Positions 25,601 through 38,469 of a stretch of DNA of 64,000 nt are shown in pieces. The position numbers and the translations under genes were made by a program. Positions within the stretch are counted from its first letter, which is position 1. Each line of letters starts with the position of its first letter. Source of the stretch: Rhyzopertha dominica (Eukaryota; Arthropoda; Insecta; Coleoptera; Bostrichidae); the NCBI GenBank assembly GCA_025024175.1, contig QCXZ01000137.1, positions 64,444,911-64,508,910 on the forward strand, written 5' to 3'. Under the pieces are notes generated by a model that did no database searches, was not told where the DNA came from, and saw only the letters and a program-made list of their open reading frames with translations.

Positions 25601-26464
25601 CTTGAAATTCCTTAGCTGCTGGTGCCACCTTCCGTGCCTTATGAAGCAAGTATATCTCCACCAGATCCACAAGAACAGTTATGGATGTTTTTTTTGGGGG
25701 CGTGTAAGATTTTATTGAACACTCGCGCATTTTTGTGATTAAAATAATTGTTTGGTTATTGACAACATCTAAGATCGTGTTTCCTATTCATATAGTCCAG
25801 GCATGACGTACTGGTTTAGCAGGATACGCGCTGTGCCCTCTGGATCTTATTGGGTGCGTGTGCCGGCATAGAATTGTAAGTTTATCGTGGCGGCTTGCGA
25901 AATGGAAATGTGCGGTGTTAGCCGGGATGTTTGCGGATTGCCGCTCTGCATCAACACTCACCGCCACTCCGCTCTGCAACGCGTCATAGTTCATTTGGAT
26001 CGGAAATGGCGTTCACACAAAAGTGCACTTGGTAAAGTTATGGGGCTGATATCGGCTTGCGGTGCATTAAAAAGGTCTGCGTATGAGACCATCTGCGGGA
26101 TACGGCTTATGACTTTTCTAATAACTTTGGTATAAAACATTGAGAGTTGAGCGATAACTTTTTAAAAATTGGCTATAAACAGAGGAAGGTAAGATTCTAA
26201 AAGGGCTTTGAGTTACTTTAGTTTATTATTTTTTGTAAACGTATGCTCGAAAACTCATTTGATTAATTATTTATTATTATTTTACTATAACTCTAAATTG
26301 CTTCTGTTGTAATTTTTTGCCAACACTGAATAGAAGTTTGGTGGGTAAACGGTTTTTGACTAATTAAATGTGTAAGTCTTAAAACTGATTCACGTACTTT
26401 AAAATAATGTAGCATAGAATATTAAATGTAAATACAGGATTTCTTTAAATGATTCATGTTCCAG
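22651..26464. other. Long gene-free stretch
   Basis: Very AT-rich, with no gene. Small features: an 8-bp-arm hairpin (ATATCGGT/ACCGATAT) at 24489-24513; near-duplicate phrases (GCCGTACAAAA...ATGACCAAA) at about 23478 and 23614; GTTGCTATGGAAAT near 23851, a weak X-box-like word. Open frames around 25790-26135 match no family I know. Confidence 0.4.
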
Positions 26465-27140
26465 GGCGTTTATGGAAATTGTCGATTAAATCGGTTTACT
26501 GCTTCTCAGGAAGGTGAACACACCAATTGCTTTGAGATATACTTGTTATCTGTTGATTGTTGAATTATTTGATATATTTTAATATTAGAAAAACCTGGGA
26601 GTTTGTATTTTCAACATATTCTGTAGTGTTTTGTGCAATAATCAACTTTAAGGTTGCAGAAAGCTCACATTTAGGAACCGATACGGTTTCTTATAGCTTT
26701 TAGGTTATGTATCGTATTTGTGAAGTTGTGTCTACAGTAAGCCCGTTAAATAATTATACTACCATGGACCGAAAGGAGTTTTTAGCCTGCCGTAATGGTA
26801 AAATTCACAAACAGTGGTATTAATGTTATTTGCACTACATAAAGCTTCTACAGTGCAAGGGTGTAGCCTGTATAGAGATTACCACAAGCTTACTATACCA
26901 ATAATTATTGTTATGTCTTACCTTTGAAAGAAAAATAGAACCGTAAATTGTTGAAAAATTTTTATAAAACCATCAATTTCGTGACTGTAACTTGATCTGC
27001 AATCTTCAGTACTATCGCGCTGGTTGATGTTCAGTGATCGCCGTGCTTATTGTAGCTTGGCAGCAGTTTAAAAAAAAAAGCTACACAAAGAATTCAGAAA
27101 TCAACGCCTCCCGCGTTATAGAAACCCTCTGTAGTACTAA
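26465..27140 (+). repeat. Dispersed repeat family, copy 1
   Basis: The block with ATGGAAATTGTCGATTAAAT and TTGAATTATTTGATATATTT recurs, diverged, at 33325-33550 (+) and inverted at 36581-36697. Its tail, GGCAGC...CACAAAGAATTCAGAAAT...GAAACCCT near 27060-27135, matches 33480-33545, with unrelated DNA in between. The family is unknown. Confidence 0.5.
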
Positions 27141-27247
27141 CTATTATTATTCCCAGGTTTTGTTCGCCATTTGTGCTAAACGAACCTTTTAGTTACACTA
27201 CAAACAAAATACTTCAAAACATTCTACATCATTCGATCAAACAAGAT

Positions 27248-27270
27248 TCTATCTATCTATCTATCTATCT
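27248..27270. repeat. (TCTA)n microsatellite
   Basis: Five and three-quarter perfect TCTA units. Confidence 0.9.
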
Positions 27271-27379
27271 AATTATCGGTACAATAATTATTCATAAGTA
27301 TTGCAGTTATCAAGAGAAAAAATCGACAAGGATCACCACATTCCAATCTCTACAGATGACGCAGACGAGTACGCAATAG

Positions 27380-28229
27380 TTTTTTCAAAATCTAGCTTTG
27401 AATTTTAACTTATAAGATTTTATTGAATAGTTTATGTACTCTTTTAGTCCGATGTATTTTTGTCGTAGTTAATGAATACTGAGTTATCTCGAAAAAGAAT
27501 CGTCCCCGAGCTCGACTTTAGCCCTATACAGCCAATCATTTATAATCCTCATTAAAATATACTTGTGGCACATGTGCCGGTCGCATAAACAGATAGAGTG
27601 TAACCAAGAGAATAAAATACTTAGTTTAGGGGAGTGGGGCTAAAATACAAAGATTTTTGAGTTTAACAGCTTCTCAATTTTAGTTAGGTTGCAATACTAT
27701 TGAGTATCAAAAATAGTTATCGTCGTGATTCGAATGACTACCACGGGATTTTTTCATTCACACATGCGAATGAAGGTTGTTGTGAGAGTATGGATTGCAC
27801 ATACTTTGAAGACTGTTTTCAGAAACTCTTAGACAGTTTGCATTAACCAAGTGTTATTATTTTATACAACGAGTATTATCATTCACGAATAAGCGACAAA
27901 AAATGACCGTTGTCTTGCAAAAAGCAAGAAATTATAGCGAAAGTCGCAAAATGAATTGTTGGGTGCATGATGCTCGAATCTACATAGAGAACAAAAAATA
28001 ACATTATCGGCGAAATGGTGCTAGAGCTGACCATTAGGTACTTTTGTTACCTCCTTATCATTGCCAATTTAATCTAATTAAAATGGTGTAGAGTCAAGCC
28101 AAACGTTGTTATGATAAAAATGTTACTTACAAGTTGCCATGCAACCGCATAAATTTTTTGGGCATCGCGCTAATAAAAGACAACGGCGCGTATGTGTAGT
28201 AATTATTGAATTATGGTTACTCAAATTGA
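27380..28229. other. Non-coding, nothing assigned
   Basis: No open frame of note, RNA gene or clear repeat before the LINE. Confidence 0.4.
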
Positions 28230-28235
28230 CATGAA

Positions 28236-30480
28236 TCTTCAATGGGCCCAGCAACTCCTGAAAATTACGAGAGATCTGTTGGTGTAATAAAGGCTGCTGC
28301 AAAAAGAACTATTCCAAGAGGTTTTCGAAAATGCTACGTTCCCTGTTGGAATAAAGAAACTGATGCTTTGTATAGACAGTATCAAGCTCATCCCAATTTG
28401 AATTGGCTGACAGGATTCTTGAATCCCTGAATCAATTGCGAAAGAAAAAATGAAATACTCTAATGCAGAACATGAACTTCACCCACTCCAGTCGCAGCAG
28501 CTGGAACCTGCTGAAAAAATTAACCAACCGTTAATGAAACATATAAACCATCATCACTAATTTCGCCTAATATTTTAGCTTCTCGACTGGTTAATATCTC
28601 AAATGTTATTCAAATATCTACGGAAGAATTGAAAAAGATGAAGGAAAAACTTCGTCAGTTAAGAAAAAGATGCGAACCTTCAATAGAGTTGTCACAATCA
28701 TCCTCATTGGAAGAACTTCGGCAAGCTATTTGTGCTTTAAAAGCCCGCAAAGCTGCTGGTTTTGATGGTATCTACCCAGAATTCTTGAAAAACTTGGGGC
28801 CGAATGCCGAATGTTATTGTTTTATAATAATATTTTAGATACATGTACTCTTCCAAGTTTGTTTCAGAAAACAAAGGTGATAGCTGTCTTAAAGCCTGGG
28901 AAACCTCCAAATGAAGCAGGAAGTGTCTGCTACAAGCTACTAGATAAATTACTATACGAAAGAATAGGACCTATTATTGAAGACTCACTCCCGAAGGAAC
29001 AAGCAGGTTTTAGGAAGAACAGAAGTTGCTGCGACCAAGTCTTGACAAACAACGCATGCTGGAGTTGGTTTCCAGAAATGATTGAAAACTGGAGCAGTGT
29101 TCATAGACTTATCGGCGGCCTGTGATAATGTGTGGAAAGATGGATTGATCCTCAAACTATTTAATACTCTGAAATGTGGAAAGATTGTAAAGCTTATGGA
29201 ACGAATATTGTCCCAACGTCAATTTAGAGTGTTTCTGGGAGAGAAAAGTAGCAAATTCAGGATTTTGAATAATGGTCTTCCACAAGGATCGGTTCTGTCG
29301 GCTATTCTTTTCAACCTTTACATAAGTGACCTTCCAGTAACTCAATCGAGAAAATTTGTGTATGCAGACGACATGGTATTGGCTTTGCAAGGTAAAGACT
29401 TTTATGTCCTTGAACAAAACCTTTCAAGATACATCGAGATTATGAATTGCTATTTTAAAGCCTGGCGCTTGTGCCCTAATCCGTTGAAGACTGAAGTAAC
29501 TTGTTTTCATCTCAGCAATCATCAAAAGACAAAACAACTTCAAGTTATGTCAAATAACATAATTCTTAAACATAACTTCTCGCCAAAATACCTTGGAGTG
29601 ACCAGAAATAACATCCTGCATAGGCTTGCTGGTACAAGTTAGGGTGCAGATGCAAGTGTACTCCGTACTTCTGCAACTGCCTTGCTTTATAGCACTGCTG
29701 AGTACTACTGTCCTGTTCGGAAAAATAGTCATTACACAGGAAAAATTGACACGCAACTAAATACTGCAATGCGACTAATCACTGGAACAATCACGTCAAT
29801 TCCATTACCTTGGCTTCCGCATTCTTTTAAGCATTGCTCTTCCAGAGATTCGCAGACAGTTTGCTACATATAAGGCTTGGCAAAAATATCAATCAGCTCC
29901 TAATGAGTTTCTGATTTCCCGAGATCTGCAAGAGCTACCTACAATTCGGCTAACTTACAGAAAACCTCTATGGACAAAAGATTTTCTTCGTGCTCTTTAT
30001 ACCTTTGAAGATAGATGGTATTCTGCTTGGAAACTTAAGAAACATGATATATTTAATCAACAGCTTATAGATGATCCTACAGAAAAGATAGCAGGAACTG
30101 ACCTCCCGAGAAAGTCTTGAGTCACTCTAAATCGCCTTCGCACTGGTCATGGGAAATGCAACTTTTTTCTTAATAAATGGAATGCATATATCAACCGTTC
30201 TTGTGAATGTGGAGACCCCCTCCAAACAATTGAACATATGTTGAAATGCATGTCTATGCTGTGCTGTCTACACCTTTACGAAGTAGTTCCCGTTAAGGCA
30301 GCTAGATGGCTTTGTCATCATGTCAGTGTAATGCTGACAGATGGCATTGCCATCCTAAATTCTTACTTAATTGAACATATGGGCAACAGATGCCCCCATA
30401 CAACGTGGCCTGGTGGTTTTGAGTCTATCCATCGTGTTGATGAAGGTGTTGAAGATTGTCTTAAGACAATCGAGATCTGA
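28236..30480 (+). mobile_element. Decayed LINE (non-LTR retrotransposon) ORF2 fragment
   Basis: A reverse transcriptase region spread over several frames. In order: a pre-RT linker (RSVGVIKAAAKRTIPRGFRK near 28270); LRQAICALKARKAAGFDGIYPEFLKN (28710-28790); FQKTKVIAVLKPGKP and LPKEQAGFRKNRSC (28865-29030); the catalytic FIDLSAACDNVW (29107); GLPQGSVLS (29275); FVYADDMVL (29357); NPLKTEVTCFHLSN and PKYLGV (29480-29600). It ends with a Cys-rich stretch CECGDPLQTIEHMLKC (about 30200-30250), typical of a LINE C-terminal zinc knuckle. Stops and frameshifts make it inactive. The 5' endonuclease part is missing. The clade was not resolved. Confidence 0.85.
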
Positions 30481-30509
30481 TTGGAGTTTTACTGCGGTTT
30501 TCTTCAATA

Positions 30510-30553
30510 CTCTATCCAGAATAAATACATACATGTATATATTCTGGATAGAG
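30510..30553. repeat. Hairpin with 14-bp arms
   Basis: CTCTATCCAGAATA (30510-30523) and its exact inverse (30540-30553) enclose 16 bp. It sits just beyond the LINE remnant. Confidence 0.7.
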
Positions 30554-31099
30554 CGCAAATGCGAGATCTCCTATCATATTTTTTTATTTCATAGCTTTTC
30601 TAAAAGTCGACCGTAGTCGCATGAAATTAACAGAACTGTGTAATGTATAATTGATTTTCATAAGAATATATATAAGAGTATAAGGCAAAACCGACTTTAA
30701 CTCAGGAACGAAACATATTTACTCTTATTTTTTTCCTGTGAAAATATTATTAGAGAAGTACCACAGTAATAACACAAACTGAGCTAACGTTAAAAGAAAC
30801 AGAAGAGGTAAAAATGTTTCCGGTCATATTGTAAAAGCCTTTAGACATACTCTGGATAATTTAAATCGCAATGACCTGTAATATAACCTAGTTGAATTTT
30901 GTAAAATAAACAATATTTTGGCTTTGTGGAAACAAGTTTTGTTGTATATCGGTAGTGTTGAATGTAATAATGGTACTTATGAATACGTGTATTTATCAAG
31001 CTAGACAGAAAACAACGCTATTCGGCAAAATAGCTGCAGGTGCGTTATTTATCTATCAGGACAACTTTGGCGGAAGTAGTTGTGCTGCTCGAACGACTG
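30554..31099. other. Non-coding, nothing assigned
   Basis: AT-rich; no gene or repeat seen. Confidence 0.4.
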
Positions 31100-31960
31100 T
31101 AACTGTAATTATTTTCCCCTGAGTTGGGTAGGTGCTATACTTCCGGATGACAAGAGTTCGTGTGCTAAAATTAAATTTGCACCTAGCGAAACGGCGCTCG
31201 GCAATTTAATTGTAGCGGCAATTGAACTGTCTTAATGCTTTAATTAATACCTAACAATTAATGACTATTAAGAACCGTTTTACCGAAAGTCGTAACAAGA
31301 ACAGTAATTACGGCGCGAATCTAACTTATTTCAGTAGTAATTCGAGAAAACGCGAAAACTTTCTGTAAGCATCCGGGTAAACTCGACGGAGACGTACGTG
31401 TTTTCTTCGCCTTTCCGAATTTATATTCCGAAGGTGTGCTACCAAAATTACTTTAGTACTTTTAAATTAGTTGCATAATATATTTATGGTTCCAAGTTGA
31501 AAACGTTTTGCGCATCCCCACTGACCCCCGTACAGCGGATGTTAACTTTGAGAAATTAAATGACTGGAGAATAATGCCGTTTTCATCGTTTTCCATTATT
31601 AATTTAATAAACCCGCACTTGTACGAAGCACGGGATACCAGGAAATTTAGGTACATTTCTCATTTATTACCCACACTGTCAGAACAATGCCGTTATTAAA
31701 TTCAATAAAATTAATGACCCGCTCAGTGTCCATTATACACTTTGATTAATAGATTTTTTTACTCTCTCCGATCATCATTTTCAGATACAAGGAGGAACAG
31801 CGGGACTACGATTCTGATTCTTTCATTTGCATACCTACTTATAATTATTCAAGCGGCCTTTAATTCCTATTTAGGTAATTATGCCATTATAGCATTCTTC
31901 AATTTCTCAATGAGATATCGAGATATCGAGTGAGGTTTACCAGTACAGCAGCGATTTAGA
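31100..31960. promoter_or_regulatory. Complex TAATTA-rich block, candidate conserved non-coding element
   Basis: Less AT-biased than its flanks and rich in TAATTA/AATTAAT cores (31190-31320, 31590-31720), with CG-containing words such as ACGGCGCGAATC. It has no open frame with codon bias. The composition suits a homeodomain-responsive enhancer or a conserved element, but conservation cannot be seen from one sequence. Confidence 0.25.
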
Positions 31961-32936
31961 AATGATGTACCCGAAACAGAAGTTATTCTTGTGATGTCGC
32001 TACTGCTAAAGCAATTTTGAAAGTTGCGCTAGGAAAATCAGATTTTGCTAATTAGGGTTCAATTTTAACACCATTGTTGTCACTTCCACACACAACTTCA
32101 TAAACTGCATAACCAACTGCAAGTTGCATTTCTACGCTGGCGATTATTAACTTAGACCTTTAACCATATCAGCTATCCATAGATTATTGCTTCACCCCCA
32201 AGTCACGAATTAGTATGCTTCCTGGCAACAAACATACGCGGATGAGTTACATAAATCTCAATATTGTGGATGTTGCTAAGAGCCTGCTTTGACTCATTTT
32301 TGAGAGTGACTTGAAATATAATAAATATGTAAATGTCACTATAGGCAAAGTACTTGCGTACTTCAAGCAGCATTTATTATATGATTGTTCAAAACTACTG
32401 AATTTTAAAACTAAGATGACAGTACATATATGAAGTGTAGTCGCATCTAAACTTTTGCGATATCATATACGCTGCACGCATATTGTTTTGCATCGGCGTT
32501 CATAAGATGAGTAAGTTTTCTCCCAATTACAATGAAATATATACTTCTTTTCTTTGCTGCATACTGAATTCCTTTAGATTGCATTTCTCGCTATAAAGCC
32601 GAACAACTAATAATGCTTGTTTTTGACAGAAAAAGTATCCACCGATGGTACAAAGGATTAGGTGTGCCATTTAAAAATATTGCGTTAGAACTTTAGTTTT
32701 GAATTATCACAAGAAAGGTGGCACTTTTAATGCAAGATAAATTTAAACGTGGATAACTTGTATCTTATAATCACCATCTAGTACTCGTATATTTATGGTG
32801 TGCTGAGTTAGTTTTTTTAATATAAATAATAGCTTTTATTAATTGTGCTGTTGTTGCTGCAAAGAATGACAGCATTTGACAGTTGACATTGTGACAGAAC
32901 ACAAAACTGATTTAAGTTGACAGCAGCATCCAAAGT
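31961..32936. other. Non-coding, nothing assigned
   Basis: No coding potential or defined repeat. Confidence 0.4.
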
Positions 32937-32947
32937 TGTCAAATACC

Positions 32948-33298
32948 ATGGAATTATATTGAAACTGGAAGGACAATCCCTTTGTTTAAAACTGAGGCAA
33001 ATTGAAACTGCGCAGAGGATTGACGCGCATGCGCTTTATGACTATTACTCGTAAACCAGCGGGAAATATTGCCACAAATGTACGAAAGTACGAACACTTT
33101 TATTAAAATGTAGTTGCATCTGGCATTTGAGGTTATGTGCATATGTCAAATTATTATCCTAGGTCGGTAAAACTTTCAAAGCGCAGGCGTCCCGATCCTT
33201 ACGCAAGCGTATTTCGACCTTCTTGATCGGAGCGTATATGCAATGGAATTATCCGCGCATGTACACCTCATTGTCCTTCCAGTTTCAATATAATTCCG
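32948..33298. mobile_element. MITE with 28-bp perfect inverted ends and 11-bp target duplication
   Basis: A perfect 28-bp inverted repeat (32950-32977 and 33270-33297, beginning GGAATTATATTGAAAC) bounds a 351-bp non-coding element. The 11-bp word TGTCAAATACC lies directly outside on both sides (32937-32947, 33299-33309). A 9-11 bp duplication is usual for Mutator-like transposases, so a MULE-type MITE is the best guess. The interior is unusually CG-rich (GACGCGCATGCGC). Confidence 0.8.
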
Positions 33299-33324
33299 TG
33301 TCAAATACCTATTTTTTGTTTATA

Positions 33325-33550
33325 CGCTTATGGAAATTATCGATTAAATCAATTTGCCGCCTCTCATGAAAGCGACATATACTTGTCATCTGTCGATTTT
33401 TGAATTATTTGATATATTTTAATATGAGAAAACGCCTAGGAATGTGTATTTTTTACTCATTCTGTAGCAGTTACAAAAAGGCGGCACAAAGAATTCAAAA
33501 TGCCGCTCGCATTACATGAACATGAATCATTTATGGAAACCCTGTATGAA
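33325..33550 (+). repeat. Dispersed repeat family, copy 2
   Basis: Matches 26465-26640 and 27060-27135, with the intervening DNA deleted. It begins 15 bp right of the MITE target duplication. Confidence 0.5.
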
Positions 33551-33923
33551 GCAAGATACCTAGGTATCTTGATATGATGTTAAAAGATTTAAGGTTGACA
33601 AAACAGTTGAGGCTGACAATCGACACTTCGTTTTTCGCTTTTAGTGTATTTGAAAGTTTCTCGTGTATACAACTTAACACAGCTGAACTGCGTATTTGTA
33701 ACTATACTGTAACAAGTTAATGATACCTGGTGTTATGCGGGCATTATGATAGTTTGCTGGGCAATTATGAGATTAAATTTGGTATGGTGTGGGATTTTAT
33801 TCAACTGATACACTTGGAAACAACGTGATTTCATATTACTTGATGCCGTAACTTTATAGTTTTTGTGATGCAAGATCAATATCAATATCAATATACGTCA
33901 ATCATTTTTAACAAACTTATGTA

Positions 33924-34480
33924 CAGGGTGTCCCATTTTCGTAGTAATTTTAGGATATCTCGATAACTATTAATGCTATAGGGTTGTGGTTTCGACATTA
34001 CTGTATTACTTTTTTGTTGTGAGTTGAAACGTATCATAGCCATTTTCGTTTTAGAGCTATAGCCAACTTTTGAATAATTAACATTTCTTTAGCTTTCAAT
34101 ATCTCTCTTGGACAATATGGCTTGTAATTTATGAAAGACCGTTAACTTTTTCAAACCGCTGTTTTTTTTAAATTATTTTGTTGAAGGCTGCTTGGTACTT
34201 ATATCAGAGGATTACATTTACGAGTATTAGCGAATTAAATTACAGAAATGTTCTAAATCGAGGCCTTATTACTGCTCTGTTACTTATTTTTTGTCAATGT
34301 TTTTGAGGGAGCCATCGAAATACTCGTGTTCCTTAAAATTTTTTTTGTTTAAACTTATTTTGATGGCTCGTCATATAAAATCAATCACCTCATTGGGCGA
34401 GTTGAATTGCTCTTAAGAACAACAGCCTTTTCAGCCTCTTGCTTGTCAGCGCTCTCAGCACTGAAAACCTGAAATGCCGT
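33924..34480 (+). mobile_element. Fragment with CAGGGTGTCCCA terminus
   Basis: It starts CAGGGTGTCCCATTTTCG, the same terminal word as the foldback at 37037. No matching right end is evident nearby, so the right limit is approximate and the copy is probably truncated. It has no coding content. Confidence 0.35.
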
Positions 34481-36124
34481 TGTCCAAGCGCACTTAATTT
34501 TTNATTACAACGCTCAGCAAGCTGTGGGGACAACGCGAAGTGCAATTAATTAAATGGACTGTAATGGGAGAATATGAATATGCGAGCAACAAAATTTTAT
34601 CAGGGACTATTACTGTTTCCACACCCCAATTAGTGAAGTGGGCTGGATGTCGTGCTAAGCACAAAAGGCAAAATAGCTTTCGCACAGTTAAAACCATGGA
34701 AATGAATATTTGCAGAGGTCCGCAGAAGCTTACGTGTTCGCGTATCCATCTGCATTACAACTGCTGCATGAATTAATCCTTTATTGTATAAATCTGTATG
34801 TAAATAGTACAAGCTGAAATTGTTATGAATATTAACATCGCGTACATGTTAATTATTATAGTTCGTACATCAGATTTACAGTCTATTAAATGTGGCCGTT
34901 GGGTGTTGTTTGCTGTTCGGGGCGGTATCGGGAATATTAATAATCCTATAGTGTTGTCGTCGCTGAAAAACGTATACCTAGCGTGATAACACCGCTACTG
35001 TTCGCTCAGTGGCTTCTATCGCGCTCACAGTCAATGGAGGCTGATTTCATTTTCATATACGTAACATAAATTATTGATTTAATTTGCGGTAAATTAGCGG
35101 CGAGTTCTGGGAATCGTGCGCGCAAATTATGTCCAAAAGAGGTACTCTACACTAATTAGTAAATAATGACGTATGTATTTGATTACAAATGTTCATTAAT
35201 AAATAGCACGTGTATTGTTTATCCCGGTTTAAGTTATCAATAATTTAGGCCCCAGCTGCATTATGGAACACTTATCAATATTTGAAAATACTATACAATT
35301 GCTAAATCATTTTTATCTAATAATTTCTCAAATTAATAACATGCTTTACTGATGATGTAAGTTTTGAGGACCTATTTAAATGGCACAGATTTTAAACACT
35401 GAAACCTCTTAGCAAGCACAGCATATTACAAAATGCAGCCATGCCTTTTTTTTGCTTACTTTTTTTACTACATTTGTTATCACGAGAATGTATCTTGCTA
35501 CGAGAAAAATAGCCTTTCTTATGATTCATGCATTACAATACAAACTTAGTCGGTATTTTTTCAACTATGCTTATTTAAATAAAAACACATACCTTAGCCA
35601 CAATTGTATTACATATGTTCAGTGTAATTGCCAAAGGCAGGAATTGAAATGCGATATGTAAACAGCATTTAGTAATAATCTGTTGGCAATGAACCACTGC
35701 TCGATCTGTGCTTTTAGAAAACAGCGTAAACACTCAGAAAAATATGTGGTTAATGTAACTAAAATTTTGATAACCTTCACTATATTGTATACTAAATATT
35801 TGTTAGGAGTTTGGCAACTATGCGGAAACCCCTATCATTGGCAATATTCCATACTTAAGTAAGTAACAGGTATAAGTCAGTTTAAAGTCAGAATAGCTGT
35901 TATCCGTTTTTAAACTGTATCTAAGTTCTTTGTTAGTGCTTATTCCGACCAGTTCGTCTTGTAACATCCATTTCTTCATTGTCACCATATAGATTTATTA
36001 TCCACCGTGGTATTGCCGTAATAAAAAACATTACGACCTGCTTATATAAGATCCAATATCGTCGATCCCCATTTACATCTCATGGACTCCCAATTTCTTT
36101 TTTCATTGAGATGGACTTCTTGTA
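34481..36124. other. Non-coding stretch with a TAATTA-rich patch
   Basis: No genes. The block at 34890-35260 is of higher complexity with homeodomain-type cores (ACTAATTAGTAA, TCATTAATAAAT) and CG words, similar in style to 31100-31960. The rest is AT-rich and unassigned. Confidence 0.3.
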
Positions 36125-36171
36125 TCGTTGACCCCTGGGGGTCGATATAGACCACTTTGGGAATCAATGAA
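36125..36171 (-). mobile_element. Possible hAT terminal fragment
   Basis: On the minus strand this reads CATTGATTCCCAAAGTGG, followed by a CGACCCCCAGGGGTC palindrome. The wording resembles the ends of hAT (Charlie/Buster-like) elements. Only one end is seen and no target duplication. Confidence 0.3.
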
Positions 36172-37032
36172 CTAGACGATAAGGTATTTTTGAAACTATG
36201 TGCCGACTTTTTGTAACTGCTGGCAAGCTACTATACGCACAATATACTGTAATGGAGGTTGCGGATCAAGTCATGGCCACGAAATTGATGGTTTTATAAA
36301 GATTTACCAACAATTTACGGTACTATTTTCCTTTCAAAGACATGTCATAACAATAATTGGCAGGATAGGACCTTTACACCCTTGCACTGTGGAAGCCATG
36401 TTGTGTAATAAAGCATATATGGTCGCTGCCACTTAGTAAAGATCCTAACTGTGAATTTACATTTACCATTGCGGCATGCTAAAAACATCTTTTAGTCCAT
36501 CACACCACAATTTAACAGGCTTATTGTAGTCACATACGAAATCGTGTCTTTAAAGTCCCACAAAACTACCTACTGTTTATGTTAAAATATATCAATTAAT
36601 TCAACAATCGGCATATGACAGGTATCTGTCAAGGCAATAGTTGTGTCCACTTTCCCGAGAGGCGGAAAATTTATTTAATCGATAATTGCCCTGGATGCAT
36701 GTATAAGTATATAATGGTAAATACGTTATTAAGGCAGTTTTAGCCTATGTTGTAGAACTAGCAATAACAAGGGAGTTATAACCGCCAATGAGGTCATTAT
36801 AACTGAGTTTTCATATCTTCACTAGTTCTAGATTTAACGCTAAAGCCCCCGGATATGTGAATGTGAATGAACACATTAGATGGTGTTTATATATTTAAAA
36901 CAGAAGACCAGCGTTCACTATTAGTAGCTAAAAAATTTTCCAAATTAGCAAACTAGTAGATTTTTAACGTTTATTGTTATGGATTAATCCAAAATTTATA
37001 GAGAATCGTGCTTTGAGTTTTGACGTTAAACA
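36172..37032. other. Non-coding; includes inverted copy 3 of the dispersed repeat
   Basis: 36581-36697 is an inverted, diverged copy of the family at 26465 and 33325 (reverse strand: AATTATCGATTAAATAAATT ... TTGATATATTTTAAC). Nothing else could be assigned. Confidence 0.45.
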
Positions 37033-37036
37033 CATA

Positions 37037-38465
37037 CAGGGTGTCTCTAAATTCGATGTCATAATTTCTAGTGAGTATTCCTGACCTGAAATCATGACGA
37101 AAAGTCTATATAAACATGTGTCCGAAAATGCTTCATTTTTGATATACAGAGTGTTGAAGGTAAAAACAAAATGTCGATTTCTTTTATTTTTTACAGAACG
37201 GTTTTTTGAATCTTTGTGAATTTTGGGAGAATGTTATAATAGATCACGGCTAATAATCTGGCATAAAACATTTTTGCATATCTGTAACAGAGGCGGCGTA
37301 GGGGGAGGGGAAGAAGGGTTTTCTCTTTGAAAAAAAGTTGTATGTGAGATGTCAAAAAGCTCTTCACTATTTTCAGAAAGTGCAACAAATAAGGTACAAA
37401 ATAGTACCTCTTATTGCATTTCGCTAGAACAAACCGCTTTCGAAAAAATCGACAAACCCTGAATTCCTACAGGTTGGCGTAAATAGACCAAAAATTAACT
37501 TTTTCTATTTTCCAAAGAAATTAACGTTTATATGGCAACAATTTTTTGGAATTAATTGAACTATATCATGACAAATGGTCAGACACAAGGATTACCACCA
37601 TATCTAAACAGTGGCGGTAATTTGGAGGGGGCAAGAAGTCTTTTTTATAAAAAGATTGTTTCCACATTCTTTTAAACCGTTTCAATAATTATAAAGACCA
37701 GTAAAATATAAAAAAGAAAAATTAAATTAATTAATTAAATTAAACTAATTATTGTTTAAAGCTAGATATGTAACTTGCATTTGGCGTTATTAAAAATCTT
37801 GTCTTAGTAGTATGAAAAGTAAATTTTTCTTCTTTTAATATTTTTAACTGATCTTCATAATTTTTGAAACGGTTTAAAAATGTGGAAACAATCTTTTTAT
37901 AAAAAAAGACTTCTTGCCCCCCCTCCCCAAATTACCGCCACTGTTTAGATATGGAGGCAACCCTCATGTCTGATTATTTACAATGATATAGTTCAATTAA
38001 TTTCAAAATGTTTTTGGTATATTTGCGCCAACCTGTAGGAATTCACATTTTCTCGATTTTCTCGAAAACGGTTCGTTCTAGCGAAATACAATAAGAGAGC
38101 CTTTTTTGTACCTTATTTGTTGTTCTTTCTGAAAATAGTAATGAGCGTTTTGACACTTCACACACAACTTTTTTTCAAAGAGAAAACCCCTCTGCCCTCC
38201 CCCTACGCCGCCTCTGTTAAAGATATGAAAAATTTTTTTATGCCAGATTATTAGCCGTGATCTATTATAACATTCTGACAAAATTCGTAAAGTTTCAAAA
38301 AACCGTTCTCTAAAAAATAAAAAAATTCGAAAATTTTTGTTTAACTTCAACACTGTATATCAAAAATGAAGCATTTTCGGACACATGTTCATATAGACTT
38401 TTCGTCATAAATTCAGGTCAGGAAAACGCAATAGAAATTATGACATCAAATTTAGAGATACCCTG
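37037..38465. mobile_element. 1.4-kb foldback element, CAGGGTGTCTC ends
   Basis: The element begins CAGGGTGTCTCTAAATT and ends with the near inverse. Its two halves are reverse complements over roughly 650 bp each (for example 37590-37690 against 37860-37960), separated by about 100-150 bp near 37720-37840. CATA stands on both sides (37033-37036, 38466-38469) as a probable 4-bp target duplication. The arms have diverged by scattered substitutions, so it is not recent. The apparent open frames in the arms mirror each other and are not genes. Confidence 0.75.
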
Positions 38466-38469
38466 CATA

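Noticed and set aside
27248..27270. CRISPR-like or regulatory array
   Set aside because: A plain tetranucleotide microsatellite.
37191..38353. Similar open frames on opposite sides of the foldback
   Set aside because: They are mirror images produced by the inverted arms, with no protein family features.
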